Source: an uncultured Lachnospira sp.
GTDB taxonomy: Bacteria; Bacillota; Clostridia; Lachnospirales; Lachnospiraceae
DNA length: 64,000 bases
Reading direction: 5' to 3'
Assembly (NCBI GenBank): GCA_934359185.1
Contig: CAKRLE010000013.1
Span: 7,301-71,300, forward strand
The translations under genes were made by a program, and so were the position numbers. Below, in pieces: positions 35,282-44,941 of this stretch. The notes under the pieces were generated by a model. That model did no database searches and was not told the DNA's origin. It saw only the letters and a program-made list of their open reading frames with translations. Each line of letters begins with the position of its first letter. The stretch's first letter is position 1.

Positions 35282-37174
35282 TTAATTATTCTCTGGAACC
35301 TGTACAGTTGACTCTACAGGACTGTCAGATGTATCCTGTGGTTCCTCTGATATATCTTTGTATATATTAAGATATGGAAGTATTTCCTCATATATGTCAT
35401 GTGTAAGATTAAGTGCATCATTAGTAGAACCACCTGTTCCATTAGTTCCATATGGTTCATCAATAACAATATACAACACAATCTGAGGATCATTCATAGG
35501 CGCGCATCCTATATATGAAACAACCCATTTATTCTCCGAACGTGGCTGCTTCTGGGCTGTACCCGTCTTACCACCAATTGAATATCCGGTAACACCAGCC
35601 TTCTTAACTAATCCGTTATCAACCGCATTCTTAAGATATTTTCTCATAAGTTCAGATGTCTTTTTTGTTACAGTATATCTTACAAGTGTAGGCTCTATAT
35701 TCTTAACAACCTCACCTGTACTCTTTTCTATCCTCTTCACAACATGTGGCTGGTAATAGCTTCCACCATTGACTACAGATGAAAATGCTGCAGCCATCTG
35801 AATCATATTAACATTAAGATTCTGGCCGAATGAGTTACAGGCTGCATCAAGCACTGTCATATCAGAACCCTTTATAAGACCCGCTTCTTCTCCAGGAAGG
35901 TCAATTCCTGTTTTGCTTCCAAATCCAAGCTGTATCTGATAAGCTGCCATCTTCTTGCCTCCAAGTCTGGATGAAAGCTGTATCATGGCAGGGTTACATG
36001 ACTGCGCAAGTGCATCTGCAAGCGTGATTATTCCATGGCTGCCTTTACTTGACGATACATGGCACTTAATCTTCTCACCGCTTACCTCCTCATACCCTTT
36101 ACAGTTAAACGTATCTCCATCAAACGTAACGCCTTCCTCTAATGCTTCTGCTTCCGTGAATACTTTAAATGTCGAACCTGGCTCATATATATTCGAAACA
36201 CAGTAATTATTCCATAGTGCATACATAGCATTAGTCATATCAACATCTGACATGCCGCTTAATTCTTCTGTCGTATATATCTTAGTCAAATCCCTTGGAT
36301 TATTAAGGTCAAACGATGGGTAATTTACCATTGCAAGAATCTCACCTGAATTTGGATCCATAGCAATAACTGCTGTAGATTTAGAAGGCCGTTCTGCATT
36401 AAGTGCTGCCACTTTCTGCTCTATTACCGACTGCACTTTATAATCAATAGTTGTGACTATATTATTGCCATCCACTGCCTTCTTTTCATTAGTCTGGACT
36501 TCAAGATTCTCACCGACATAGCTGTATGCCATTCCATCCGTTCCTGAAAGCTCATCATTATAATAACTTTCAAGACCTAACTCGCCACCATTAGCTGCAC
36601 TTGCAAAGCCTATAACATCGCATGCAAGTGTATTAAACGGATACTTTCTTATATAGCTGTTCTCAAACCACACGCCTTTAATATCTGGATTATTCTTGGT
36701 ATCTGCCACCATATCCTGAAATTCTTTAATCTGGTCAGATGTAAGTTCCTTTAACAGTTTTTCATACTGACTGTTTGGCTTAGACGCAAGAATTGATTCA
36801 AGATCCGACCTGTTAAGCCCGAAGCACCGCACCAATGCACTCAGTGTAGGCTCCTTATACTTTGAATCAGAAAGTACTGTCTTGGGGTCAAGTATAAGAT
36901 TATACACTTTCTCACTATACGCAAGGATTGTTCCATTCTTATCCTGAATCTGGCCTCTCTTATATGGAATAGTTGTAGAGGTATATGTCTGATGATCCAG
37001 CACTATCTTTGAGTAAGTTTCGCCCGACGTATAATTAATATGTATAATACGTGCTATTATGCCTAAAAAACACACAACAAATACAAAAAAAGCAACGCCA
37101 ACCTTTTTTTGTGTAACTCTCAGCATTGCTTTTTTCTCTCGTAATTTTTTTCTTTTAATATCTTCGCTATTCAT
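35282..37174 (-). CDS. Class B penicillin-binding protein (FtsI/SpoVD type)
   Basis: The 630-residue protein has a basic cytoplasmic start, one helix (about 27-47), a dimer domain with YKRGQIQDKNG and a transpeptidase domain with STFK (334-337), SCN (392-394) and KTGT (536-539), all canonical. The tail after 600 is acidic and Ser/Pro-rich; there is no PASTA domain. It lies directly after the ftsL-like gene, the usual place of ftsI. Compared with its downstream paralogue it keeps the standard third motif. Confidence 0.92.
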   Translation of the reverse strand: MNSEDIKRKKLREKKAMLRVTQKKVGVAFFVFVVCFLGIIARIIHINYTSGETYSKIVLDHQTYTSTTIPYKRGQIQDKNGTILAYSEKVYNLILDPKTVLSDSKYKEPTLSALVRCFGLNRSDLESILASKPNSQYEKLLKELTSDQIKEFQDMVADTKNNPDIKGVWFENSYIRKYPFNTLACDVIGFASAANGGELGLESYYNDELSGTDGMAYSYVGENLEVQTNEKKAVDGNNIVTTIDYKVQSVIEQKVAALNAERPSKSTAVIAMDPNSGEILAMVNYPSFDLNNPRDLTKIYTTEELSGMSDVDMTNAMYALWNNYCVSNIYEPGSTFKVFTEAEALEEGVTFDGDTFNCKGYEEVSGEKIKCHVSSSKGSHGIITLADALAQSCNPAMIQLSSRLGGKKMAAYQIQLGFGSKTGIDLPGEEAGLIKGSDMTVLDAACNSFGQNLNVNMIQMAAAFSSVVNGGSYYQPHVVKRIEKSTGEVVKNIEPTLVRYTVTKKTSELMRKYLKNAVDNGLVKKAGVTGYSIGGKTGTAQKQPRSENKWVVSYIGCAPMNDPQIVLYIVIDEPYGTNGTGGSTNDALNLTHDIYEEILPYLNIYKDISEEPQDTSDSPVESTVQVPENN

Positions 37175-37195
37175 AATCAGTTTCCTTATCTGTGA

Positions 37196-37729
37196 TTACC
37201 TGGCAGATGGAATATCCTTATACTGCTTAACATATTCACTTGTAGCAGAATCATATGTAATAACCTGGTTTCTGTCAGGATATATCATACCAAGTTCATT
37301 AACTGCTGTGTCAAATATAAGCTCATAATCAATACTGGTATTGATTTCGACCTCTCTCTCATCATTCTCATTAGTTATCTCGTTAAGCTTTGTCTGTAAC
37401 TGTGTAACAGTATTCTGATTACCCTGGACTGCTGACTGGATATTAAGATACTGTACGCACATAATAAATATAGTAACTACTATAGCAGATACGCCAAGTG
37501 TATACAGGAAATTAACCTTATTAGCCCTGCGGATTCTCCTGTTATTTAAACGTTCCTGTCTTAAAGCTTCTTCATCTCTTCTTACAGGTGCTTTTTTTCT
37601 TGCAGGAGCAGCCTTTTTTGCTGGTGCTGCCTGTGATTCCTGCTGTGGTACAGAGACCGCATTGCCATACACATATGGATTAGTATTTCTTGTCATCATC
37701 GCCTTGTTAAAATCAATACTACTAGCCAT
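37196..37729 (-). CDS. ftsL: FtsL/DivIC-like division protein
   Basis: This small bitopic protein lies in the usual ftsL place between rsmH and the PBP. It has a cytoplasmic part of about 85 residues rich in Ala, Lys and Arg (AAPAKKAAPARKKAPVRRDEE in blocks), one helix (about 92-112) and an extracytoplasmic coiled coil (about 115-155) with NQNTVTQLQTKLNEI. FtsL partners DivIC and DivIB. ATG 37729 (MASSIDF) is preferred because GGGGGAGG precedes it by 10 nt. The sequence is poorly conserved in the family, so the call rests on architecture and position. Confidence 0.75.
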   Translation of the reverse strand: MASSIDFNKAMMTRNTNPYVYGNAVSVPQQESQAAPAKKAAPARKKAPVRRDEEALRQERLNNRRIRRANKVNFLYTLGVSAIVVTIFIMCVQYLNIQSAVQGNQNTVTQLQTKLNEITNENDEREVEINTSIDYELIFDTAVNELGMIYPDRNQVITYDSATSEYVKQYKDIPSAR

Positions 37730-37751
37730 CCTTTGGCGTCCTCCCCCTACA

Positions 37752-38687
37752 TTATATTTTCTCAAAGACTCTTAATTTAGAACTCTTTGATCTTTTGTTC
37801 TCATTAAGCTCCTCCTCTGATGGAAGAACTGGCTTTCTTGTGATAACCTTCCCCTTAGAAACCTTGCCACATACGCACACCGGAAAATCTGGTGGGCATG
37901 TACATGGATTCTCATTATTCTTAAATCGTGTCTTAACAATCCTGTCTTCCAATGAATGGAATGTTATGATACATATCCTGCCTTTTGGATTAAGCCTGTC
38001 TATCATCATGTCTATAGAATTCTCAAGCACATCAAGTTCATGGTTAAGCTCAATTCTTATCGCCTGATAAGTTTTCTTAGATGGATGTCCTCCTACTGCA
38101 CGGCACTTCATAGGAATTGCAGCCTTGATTATCTCATTGAGCTGGAATGTTGTTGTTATCTCTTCATTCTGCCTTGCCGTAACTATATGCTTGGCAATGT
38201 TCTTGGCGAACTTATCCTCACCATAATCTCTTATAATTCTATAAAGGTCATATTCACTATAACCATTAATAATATCTTTTGCTGTGAGTGTCTGTCTCTG
38301 ATCCATGCGCATATCAAGAGGTGCATCTGCTTTATATGTGAAGCCCCTCTCTGCTGTATCAAGCTGGTATGACGACACACCCAGATCCAGTATTATTCCG
38401 TCAACTTTATCAATTCCAAGTTCATCAAGTACGAGATTCATATTGCAGTAATTATTTCTTACTATTGTCACTCTTGATGAAAATTCCTGCAGTCTCTCTG
38501 TTGCTGCCCTGATAGCATCCTCATCCTGATCAATTCCTATAAGTCTTCCATTATCTGAAAGTCTCTTTGCAATCTCATATGAATGGCCACCTCCGCCGAG
38601 TGTTCCATCAACATATATACCATCAGGTTTAATATTAAGATTGTCTATTGTCTCATCCAGTAAAACTGACTTATGTCTGAATTCCAT
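37752..38687 (-). CDS. rsmH: 16S rRNA m4C1402 methyltransferase RsmH
   Basis: RsmH methylates N4 of C1402 in the 16S rRNA P site. It has the SAM motif [14 protein letters not shown] near residue 26, [12 protein letters not shown], and the late [16 protein letters not shown]. The 311-residue length is usual. A pair of CxC motifs ([13 protein letters not shown]) before the C-terminus is common in Firmicutes. It follows mraZ by 28 bp. Confidence 0.96.
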   Translation of the reverse strand: MEFRHKSVLLDETIDNLNIKPDGIYVDGTLGGGGHSYEIAKRLSDNGRLIGIDQDEDAIRAATERLQEFSSRVTIVRNNYCNMNLVLDELGIDKVDGIILDLGVSSYQLDTAERGFTYKADAPLDMRMDQRQTLTAKDIINGYSEYDLYRIIRDYGEDKFAKNIAKHIVTARQNEEITTTFQLNEIIKAAIPMKCRAVGGHPSKKTYQAIRIELNHELDVLENSIDMMIDRLNPKGRICIITFHSLEDRIVKTRFKNNENPCTCPPDFPVCVCGKVSKGKVITRKPVLPSEEELNENKRSKSSKLRVFEKI

Positions 38688-38715
38688 ACCATCACCCCTT
38701 ATCAGATATCAAAAT

Positions 38716-39153
38716 CTATATACTGAATCCAAGGTTCTCCATGTTCTCAGCAACTTCATCCATATCAGTATCGTACGTATTAACTGACTCTTCCCAGACC
38801 TCTTTACTCCATATCTCAATCCGGCTTGCGACTCCAACTAATACCACATCTTTCTCAAGCTTTGCAAATTCCCTTAATACCTGTGGTAAAAGTATTCTTC
38901 CCTGTTTATCTACTTCACAGGCTGCTGCTCCAGCCAGGAAGAATCTTGTAAATTGTCTGGCGTTCTTGTTGGTAAGTGGGAGAGTCCTTAACTTCTCTTC
39001 AAAAGCGTTCCATTCGGAATTGGAATACACAAACAAGCATCCATCAAGGCCTTTAGTCACTACGAATTCGTCACCAAGTGCCTCACGAAATTTAGCTGGA
39101 ACAATCAGACGCCCTTTAGCGTCAATGGTATGATTGTATTCACCCATAAACAT
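38716..39153 (-). CDS. mraZ: Transcriptional regulator MraZ
   Basis: MraZ is a double-AbrB-fold DNA-binding protein that regulates its own division and wall operon. Both DxxxR motifs are present: DAKGRLIVP near residue 12 and DKQGRILLP near 88. ATG 39153 is chosen because GGAGG lies 9 nt upstream and the sequence then begins [11 protein letters not shown]. Four direct repeats that fit MraZ boxes lie just upstream (39171-39210). Confidence 0.95.
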   Translation of the reverse strand: MFMGEYNHTIDAKGRLIVPAKFREALGDEFVVTKGLDGCLFVYSNSEWNAFEEKLRTLPLTNKNARQFTRFFLAGAAACEVDKQGRILLPQVLREFAKLEKDVVLVGVASRIEIWSKEVWEESVNTYDTDMDEVAENMENLGFSI

Positions 39154-39170
39154 AAATTTCGTCCTCCATC

Positions 39171-39210
39171 TACCACTTTCAACCACTTGCTACCACTTTC
39201 AACCACTTTA
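39171..39210 (-). promoter_or_regulatory. Four tandem MraZ boxes
   Basis: On the minus strand AAAGTGGTTG, AAAGTGGTAG, CAAGTGGTTG and AAAGTGGTAG repeat at exactly 10-bp intervals, with the core AAGTGG in each. This is the AAAGTGG-N3 form described for MraZ operators. They lie at about +1 to +40 of the transcript, so bound MraZ would block the promoter. Confidence 0.8.
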
Positions 39211-39216
39211 GTGTCA

Positions 39217-39245
39217 ATTTTATACTTATTTAATATAAATTTCAA
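39217..39245 (-). promoter_or_regulatory. Promoter of the mraZ operon
   Basis: TTGAAA (39245-39240), 17 nt, TAAAAT (39222-39217), pointing left to mraZ. The MraZ boxes begin 6 bp downstream. Confidence 0.6.
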
Positions 39246-39265
39246 CCCTTTTTTGCAAAAAAATA

Positions 39266-39303
39266 ATGGGCAGAAGCCAGATTTTATCTAGCTTCCGCCC
39301 ATT
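39266..39303 (-). terminator. Terminator of ychF
   Basis: GGGCGGAAGCTAGAT and its near complement ATCTGGCTTCTGCCC, separated by a short A-rich loop and followed by ATTATTTTTTT on the minus strand. It separates the ychF unit from the mraZ operon. Confidence 0.8.
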
Positions 39304-39352
39304 TATACACCATGTAGTGCTGCATGGTACTAGTACCACATTATGTAGGTTA

Positions 39353-40450
39353 TTATACATTAAATCTGAATAAAATTACATCGCCATCTTTAACAACGTA
39401 ATCTTTACCTTCCATTCTTACTAATCCCTTCTCTTTAGCGGCATTGTAAGAACCACAGTCAAGTAAATCCTGATAATAGACAACCTCAGCTTTGATGAAT
39501 CCTCTCTCGAAATCACTATGGATTTTACCAGCTGCCTGAGGGGCTTTAGTACCCTTAGTAATTGTCCATGCTCTTGTCTCTGTCTCACCTGCTGTAAGGT
39601 AACTTATAAGTCCAAGAAGTGAATAGCTCGCTGATATAAGCTTATCAAGACCTGATGAGCTGATTCCAAGATCTTCTAAGAACATCTTCTTCTCGTCATC
39701 ATCCAGTTCAGATATCTCCTGCTCAATCTGTGCACAGATAACGAATACGCCACAGTGCTCCTTCTCTGCGAACTCTCTTACCGCTGCTACATATTTATTG
39801 TCAGCACCATCATCTGCGAGGTCATCCTCTGTAACATTAGCTGCAAATATAACAGGCTTAGCTGTAAGAAGGTTATACTCCTTCATAAGTGCCTCTTCAT
39901 CTTCATCTGCAAGCTCAAAATTCTTTGCAAGATTGCCTGCCTCAAGATATGCTATAAGTCTCTCAAGAAGGTCAACTTCCTTTGCAATATCCTTATTGTT
40001 ATATGCTGCCTTTTTCTGCTTTGCAAGTCTTCTCTCAAGGACTTCCATATCAGAGAATATAAGCTCAAGATTAATTGTCTCTATGTCACGGAGTGGGTCA
40101 ATATTTCCCTCTACATGAACTATGTTAGTATTCTCAAAACATCTTACAACATGTACGATTGCATCAACTTCTCTGATGTTAGCAAGGAACTGGTTGCCAA
40201 GTCCTTCACCCTTGGATGCTCCCTTTACAAGTCCTGCTATATCAACGAACTCGATAACCGCTGGTGTTATCTTAGCTGAATTATATAATGCAGCAAGCTT
40301 GTCAAGTCTCTCATCTGGTACTGTAACAACGCCGACATTAGGGTCGATTGTACAGAATGGATAGTTTGCTGACTCCGCTCCTGCCTTAGTAAGTGAATTA
40401 AATAATGTGCTCTTTCCTACGTTAGGAAGACCAACGATACCGAGTTTCAT
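39353..40450 (-). CDS. ychF: Ribosome-binding ATPase YchF
   Basis: YchF (OLA1) is an Obg-family protein that prefers ATP and binds ribosomes; it is linked to redox stress. G1 is [10 protein letters not shown]3 is [17 protein letters not shown], and the NKxD-equivalent is shifted (ANV region), as in the family. The C-terminal TGS domain covers about residues 280-365. ATG 40450 (MKLGIVG) is used because AAAGGAGA precedes it; the frame extends 26 codons upstream without a ribosome site. Confidence 0.95.
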   Translation of the reverse strand: MKLGIVGLPNVGKSTLFNSLTKAGAESANYPFCTIDPNVGVVTVPDERLDKLAALYNSAKITPAVIEFVDIAGLVKGASKGEGLGNQFLANIREVDAIVHVVRCFENTNIVHVEGNIDPLRDIETINLELIFSDMEVLERRLAKQKKAAYNNKDIAKEVDLLERLIAYLEAGNLAKNFELADEDEEALMKEYNLLTAKPVIFAANVTEDDLADDGADNKYVAAVREFAEKEHCGVFVICAQIEQEISELDDDEKKMFLEDLGISSSGLDKLISASYSLLGLISYLTAGETETRAWTITKGTKAPQAAGKIHSDFERGFIKAEVVYYQDLLDCGSYNAAKEKGLVRMEGKDYVVKDGDVILFRFNV

Positions 40451-40545
40451 ATCTTTATCTCCTTTATATCCATGTATTGTTCTGATAACATAATTTAGTA
40501 TTATACTACACGAGTACTCTAATCTCAATCTAAAAATGTATCCTG

Positions 40546-41202
40546 CTAAATTGTACTCATAACGCCCTTAAAATCAGATACATTCTCTGCCGCATCACCG
40601 CCAAATATAGCTGAACCTGCAACTATTACATTGGCACCGGCTTCAAGCACTGACAGCAGATTATCGACATTGATTCCACCATCAACCTCTATATCGAAGT
40701 TAAGTCCTAATTCATCTCTTAACTTCTTAACCTCTCTTAATTTATCAAGAGAACTTACTATGAACTTCTGTCCGCCGAATCCCGGATTAACGCTCATGAC
40801 AAGTACCATATCTACCATATGCATATATGGCTTGATTGCAGATACCGGTGTGTCCGGATTAAGTGTTATTCCAGCTTTAACTCCTGCTGCCTTAATCTTT
40901 TCGATAGTTGCCACAACGTCAGAACATGCCTCAACATGAACAGTTATTATATCTGCCCCGGTCTTAACAAATTCATCTATATACCTTATAGGCTCATTAA
41001 TCATAAGATGTACATCAAATACCTTATCTGTCACCTTTCTGACAGACTTTATCACTGGCATTCCAAAAGAAATACTTGGAACAAATAATCCATCCATAAC
41101 ATCTACATGAACATATTCTGCCCCTGCTTCATCTATTGTTTTGATTTCTTCTCCAAGTCTTGCAAAATCTGCAGACAATATAGAAGGTGATAAAATGTTC
41201 AT
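40546..41202 (-). CDS. rpe: Ribulose-phosphate 3-epimerase
   Basis: This TIM-barrel enzyme interconverts ribulose 5-phosphate and xylulose 5-phosphate. Motifs are LSADFARLGEEI, HVDVMDGLFVP, MSVNPGFGGQKF and EVDGGIN, with metal ligands in the HVDVMDG and HLMI segments. The 218-residue length is usual. It begins 2 bp after rsgA, closing the priA-to-rpe operon. Confidence 0.96.
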   Translation of the reverse strand: MNILSPSILSADFARLGEEIKTIDEAGAEYVHVDVMDGLFVPSISFGMPVIKSVRKVTDKVFDVHLMINEPIRYIDEFVKTGADIITVHVEACSDVVATIEKIKAAGVKAGITLNPDTPVSAIKPYMHMVDMVLVMSVNPGFGGQKFIVSSLDKLREVKKLRDELGLNFDIEVDGGINVDNLLSVLEAGANVIVAGSAIFGGDAAENVSDFKGVMSTI

Positions 41203-41204
41203 CT

Positions 41205-42083
41205 CTAATACTTTACCTTTCTTTTCAATTCATCATAAAGACATATATAACTGTCATATCTTTCTTTGCTTATAGTACCATCACTCACCGCCTGCTTAAC
41301 TGCACAGTCAGGTTCATTGACATGCACACATCCGTTAAATCTGCACGTTCCCTCATACTCTGTAAACTCTGGCACATAAAATCTTAATTCCTGCGCTTCA
41401 ACATCTGGCAGGATAAGTGATGTAAATCCTGGTGTGTCACATACATATGAATCCTCACACATACAGAATATCTCTGAATGTCTTGTTGTATGCCTTCCTC
41501 TTCCTATACGGCTCACGTCACCAGTCTCCATTTTAGATTCTTCCAGAAGATAATTAGTTAGTGACGACTTACCTACGCCTGATGGTCCTGCAAGAATTGT
41601 TGTCTTTCCTTTAAGAACAGCTTTTACTTCTTCAAGTCCGCTCTGGTCAAGTGTACTTGAAAACATAATCCGGCATCCACACCCGGCATATATATTCCTT
41701 ATACGCTCACACTCTGCATCATCCACAAGGTCAGACTTGTTAAACAATATTATAGTTGGAACGCTCTGATAATCCATCATAATAAGGAATCTGTCTAAAA
41801 GATTAAGATTAGGCTGTGGATTTGCGATTGAAAATACAACAAGTGCCTGGTCAACATTGGCTGCTGCCGGTCTTATAAGTTCATTTTTTCTTGGAAGTAT
41901 ATCTGTAATATTGCCAGTTTTCTCTTCTTCATCCAGAACCTCTATAACAACATCATCACCAACCAGTGGCTTTACCTGATTCTTTCTGAATATTCCCTTG
42001 GCTTTACACTCATATACACCAAGGGAATCAACATAGACATAATAAAATCCTGCAATTCCCTTGATTATCTTACCCTTGCTCAT
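41205..42083 (-). CDS. rsgA: Small ribosomal subunit biogenesis GTPase RsgA
   Basis: RsgA is a circularly permuted GTPase that checks late 30S assembly. After an OB-fold start, the motif order is G4 (LFNKSDL), G1 (LAGPSGVGKSSLTN), G3 (DTPGF), as expected of the permutation. The C-terminal zinc knuckle is CRFNGCVHVNEPDC. The gene follows the PASTA kinase by 31 bp and precedes rpe by 2 bp; all share the strand. Confidence 0.95.
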   Translation of the reverse strand: MSKGKIIKGIAGFYYVYVDSLGVYECKAKGIFRKNQVKPLVGDDVVIEVLDEEEKTGNITDILPRKNELIRPAAANVDQALVVFSIANPQPNLNLLDRFLIMMDYQSVPTIILFNKSDLVDDAECERIRNIYAGCGCRIMFSSTLDQSGLEEVKAVLKGKTTILAGPSGVGKSSLTNYLLEESKMETGDVSRIGRGRHTTRHSEIFCMCEDSYVCDTPGFTSLILPDVEAQELRFYVPEFTEYEGTCRFNGCVHVNEPDCAVKQAVSDGTISKERYDSYICLYDELKRKVKY

Positions 42084-42114
42084 ATATCAGTCTCCATATT
42101 GCAAGTTCATAGTA

Positions 42115-44169
42115 TTAATTATTAGTGCTCTTAGTTGTTGCACTGTTAGAAGCTTTAGTTGTACCTGATGTCGAAGAAGTCGTCGCTTGTGTTGAACTTG
42201 AGTTACCTGATTTCTTTACATTAATTGTAACTGTAGCTCCCGCTGCAACCTTATCTCCTGCCTTTACAGACTGTCCGAATACATATCCTTCTTTTACATT
42301 GCCTGCTGATGACTGGTATGACACCTTACAGTTGATTCCAAGCTCTGTAAGCTTAGCCTTGGCATCTGCCTCTGTAAGTCCGACAACATTAGGAACTGTA
42401 GCTGATTTAGCCTCTTCCTTTCCCTCACTTACTGTTATAGTAACAGTAGCACCAGGAGTAGTTGCACTTGATGCAGATGGAGACTGGCTTATAACCTTTC
42501 CTGCCTCAACAGTATCACTATATGATTTCTTGACACTTACCTTAAATCCGGCTGACTCTATTGCATTAGATGCCTCAACCTGATCAATTCCAATAACATT
42601 AGGTACTGTAACACTGTCAGGACCAGAACTTATTGAAAGCGTTATTGTTGTATTCTTATTAACCTTAGTTCCTGCCGTTGTTCCCTGTGATATAATTTTG
42701 CCCTCAGGTATTGTTGATGATGCCTGCTTAACTGCTTTATATCCAAGGTTAACTGCATTAAGAGCCTCTTTTGCTTCTTCCTCTGTCTTGCCAACAAGAC
42801 TAGGAACTGTTACTTTGTCCTTATCCTTATCTGATGACTGTGCTGTTGCCTTAGTTGTTGAAACTGCTGTTGTAGTCTCCTGCTCTGTTCCTGAACCAAA
42901 TCCACCACCTGCAAATAACTTCACAGCAACTGCAACTGTTATGATAACAATAAGAGCAACTATACCTATTCCGATATACATAATAGCCTTATCAAGCTTA
43001 TCATTGCCCTCGTCATCTATATCATCATCATCAAACTCATCAAACTCATCATCATCATCATCATCAAGAAGCTCATCATCTGGCTCTCTTCTTCTCTTAG
43101 ATTTAGATGCAGGCTTTGGTCTGCCTGTGTCATCATCATCGTCCTCTATCAGAAGGCTGCTCAATTCCTGATCTGCCTTGTCGTCCGCTACTTTATCTAT
43201 AACATCTTCCTTTACTGGTGCTACAGGACGTACCATCTTTCTTGAAGATACATCTTTGACATCAACTTCCTCTACAGCAAGCTCATGTGCCTGATTATCA
43301 GATGCATTCCTGCCATATGAAGGTGCCATTGAAACAAAATCTTCATCTGGCATTACAAGTGATTTCTTAAGATCTGTTATCAGATCTGATGCATTCTGAT
43401 ATCTTCTCTCTGTCTTTTTCTGGGCACACTTTAATATTATTTTGTCAATGCTTATAGGAACACCGTCAACTATAGATGATGGCGCTGGAATATCATCCTG
43501 TATATGCTGTACAGCAACAGAAACTGTTGAATCACCATCAAACGGTACTGTACCTGTTATCATTTCAAACAATGTTATACCAAATGAATATATATCACTT
43601 CTTTCATCTGAATAACCGCCTCTTGCCTGCTCCGGACTGATATAATGTACAGAACCCATTGCCGCAGATGAATTAATTGTACTTGAAGATGCTGCCTTGG
43701 CAATGCCAAAATCAGTAACCTTTACCTTTCCATCCTTAGATATAATAATATTCTGTGGCTTAATGTCTCTGTGGACAATATGATGGCTGTGGGCTGCTTC
43801 CATACCCTTTGCAACCTGTATAGCTATGCTGACAGCTTCTTTATATGGAATTCTGCCACGCTTTTCAATATATCTTTTGAGAGTAATCCCCTCTACCAGC
43901 TCCATAACGATATAATAGATCCCATCTTCATCACCAACATCATACACATTAACAATATTAGGGTGTGTGAGTCCCGCTGCTGACTGTGCTTCTGCACGGA
44001 ACTTGGATACAAATGTCTTATCCTCGCTAAATTCTTTCTTTAAGACCTTGATAGCTACATATCTGTTAAGCTTATGGCATTTTGCCTTGTATACGTCAGA
44101 CATTCCGCCAGTGCCAATCTGTTCTAATATTTCATATCTATCAGCCAAAAACATTCCTTTTCTTAACAT
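42115..44169 (-). CDS. prkC: PASTA-domain Ser/Thr protein kinase (PrkC/PknB type)
   Basis: This membrane kinase senses muropeptides or lipid II and phosphorylates wall, division and translation proteins. The kinase domain is residues 10-265: glycine loop GTGGMSDVYKAK, catalytic HRDIKPQN (D135) and DFG (153-155). A long linker (270-395) has three acidic stretches with runs of Asp. One helix (about 394-420) follows, then three PASTA repeats (about 452-515, 518-583, 590-650) and a Ser/Thr-rich tail. ATG 44169 (MLRKGMF) fits the family start; a frame from 44190 exists. The partner phosphatase gene is directly upstream. Confidence 0.94.
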   Translation of the reverse strand: MLRKGMFLADRYEILEQIGTGGMSDVYKAKCHKLNRYVAIKVLKKEFSEDKTFVSKFRAEAQSAAGLTHPNIVNVYDVGDEDGIYYIVMELVEGITLKRYIEKRGRIPYKEAVSIAIQVAKGMEAAHSHHIVHRDIKPQNIIISKDGKVKVTDFGIAKAASSSTINSSAAMGSVHYISPEQARGGYSDERSDIYSFGITLFEMITGTVPFDGDSTVSVAVQHIQDDIPAPSSIVDGVPISIDKIILKCAQKKTERRYQNASDLITDLKKSLVMPDEDFVSMAPSYGRNASDNQAHELAVEEVDVKDVSSRKMVRPVAPVKEDVIDKVADDKADQELSSLLIEDDDDDTGRPKPASKSKRRREPDDELLDDDDDDEFDEFDDDDIDDEGNDKLDKAIMYIGIGIVALIVIITVAVAVKLFAGGGFGSGTEQETTTAVSTTKATAQSSDKDKDKVTVPSLVGKTEEEAKEALNAVNLGYKAVKQASSTIPEGKIISQGTTAGTKVNKNTTITLSISSGPDSVTVPNVIGIDQVEASNAIESAGFKVSVKKSYSDTVEAGKVISQSPSASSATTPGATVTITVSEGKEEAKSATVPNVVGLTEADAKAKLTELGINCKVSYQSSAGNVKEGYVFGQSVKAGDKVAAGATVTINVKKSGNSSSTQATTSSTSGTTKASNSATTKSTNN
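43013..43140 (-). repeat. GAT-rich microsatellite coding the Asp runs of the kinase linker
   Basis: The coding strand carries repeated GAT/GAC triplets (plus strand: CATCATCATC runs), giving runs of up to six Asp separated by EF, DE and LL. Triplet repeats in frame can change length without frameshift. Confidence 0.6.
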
Positions 44170-44211
44170 ATTTAAAATAACCCTTTCCATCTATGAATAA
44201 CAACAATCCTG

Positions 44212-44931
44212 TCACTGTTTAACGATAACTACTGATATATTATCTTTACCACCATTATCATTAGCCGTGCTGATAAGTATTCTGGCAGCCTCCTCTATAT
44301 CAGGATTTGATTTCACTATCTGTAGAATCTGCTCGTCATCTACCATATTAGATAATCCATCTGAACACATAAGTACTATATCGTCAGGCTTTAGTTCTAC
44401 CGAGAACATCTCAGCCTCAACGTGGCGTTCCCCGCCTATCGCCCTTGTTATTATATTTTTTCTTGTGTCAATTCTGGCATCAGCCCTGTCAAGCTGGCCA
44501 CTGATAACCATCTCTTCTACTAAAGAATGATCCCTTGTTATCTGTATTATATCATCACCGATAATGTACAATCTGCTGTCACCCACATTAGCAACCTTTA
44601 GTACATTATTGAATATCGTTGCAACTACAAGAGTTGTTCCCATTCCCGCGTAATCTTCTGACTCAGCAGCCTTATTGATTACCTCTTCATTCGCTTTGAT
44701 AATCGTATCGTTGATAAGCGTTATATAATCCCTTCCATTTGATTTTGACAACTGGCTTGTAACACTGTCAACTGTAAGACGCGAAGCTATATCTCCAGCC
44801 TTATGTCCTCCCATTCCATCTGCCACTATGAACAGGTTAGGAAGACTTCCAATAGGTTCAACACTGCTATACACACAATCCTGATTAATCTCTCTTATTC
44901 TGCCTACATCCGTAGCCGCAACCGCTCTCAT
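44212..44931 (-). CDS. prpC: PP2C-family Ser/Thr phosphatase (PrpC/Stp type)
   Basis: This metal-dependent phosphatase reverses phosphorylation by the adjacent kinase. Motifs: N-terminal VGRIREINQDCVY, VADGMGGHKAGD, GMGTTLV, VGDSRLY, the late MCSDGLSNMV and the terminal GGKDNISVVIV, supplying the metal-binding Asp residues. The length (239) is typical of the bacterial type. It lies 10 bp after rlmN and 42 bp before the kinase. Confidence 0.94.
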   Translation of the reverse strand: MRAVAATDVGRIREINQDCVYSSVEPIGSLPNLFIVADGMGGHKAGDIASRLTVDSVTSQLSKSNGRDYITLINDTIIKANEEVINKAAESEDYAGMGTTLVVATIFNNVLKVANVGDSRLYIIGDDIIQITRDHSLVEEMVISGQLDRADARIDTRKNIITRAIGGERHVEAEMFSVELKPDDIVLMCSDGLSNMVDDEQILQIVKSNPDIEEAARILISTANDNGGKDNISVVIVKQ

Positions 44932-44941
44932 TATTCCTCCA

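Noticed and set aside
39325..39338. 14-bp palindrome TGGTACTAGTACCA after ychF
   Set aside because: It is short, lies before the true terminator and has no nearby promoter; no function can be argued.
43013..43140. CRISPR-like repetition
   Set aside because: The repeats are in-frame triplets inside the kinase gene and have no spacers. No CRISPR array was seen in the window.
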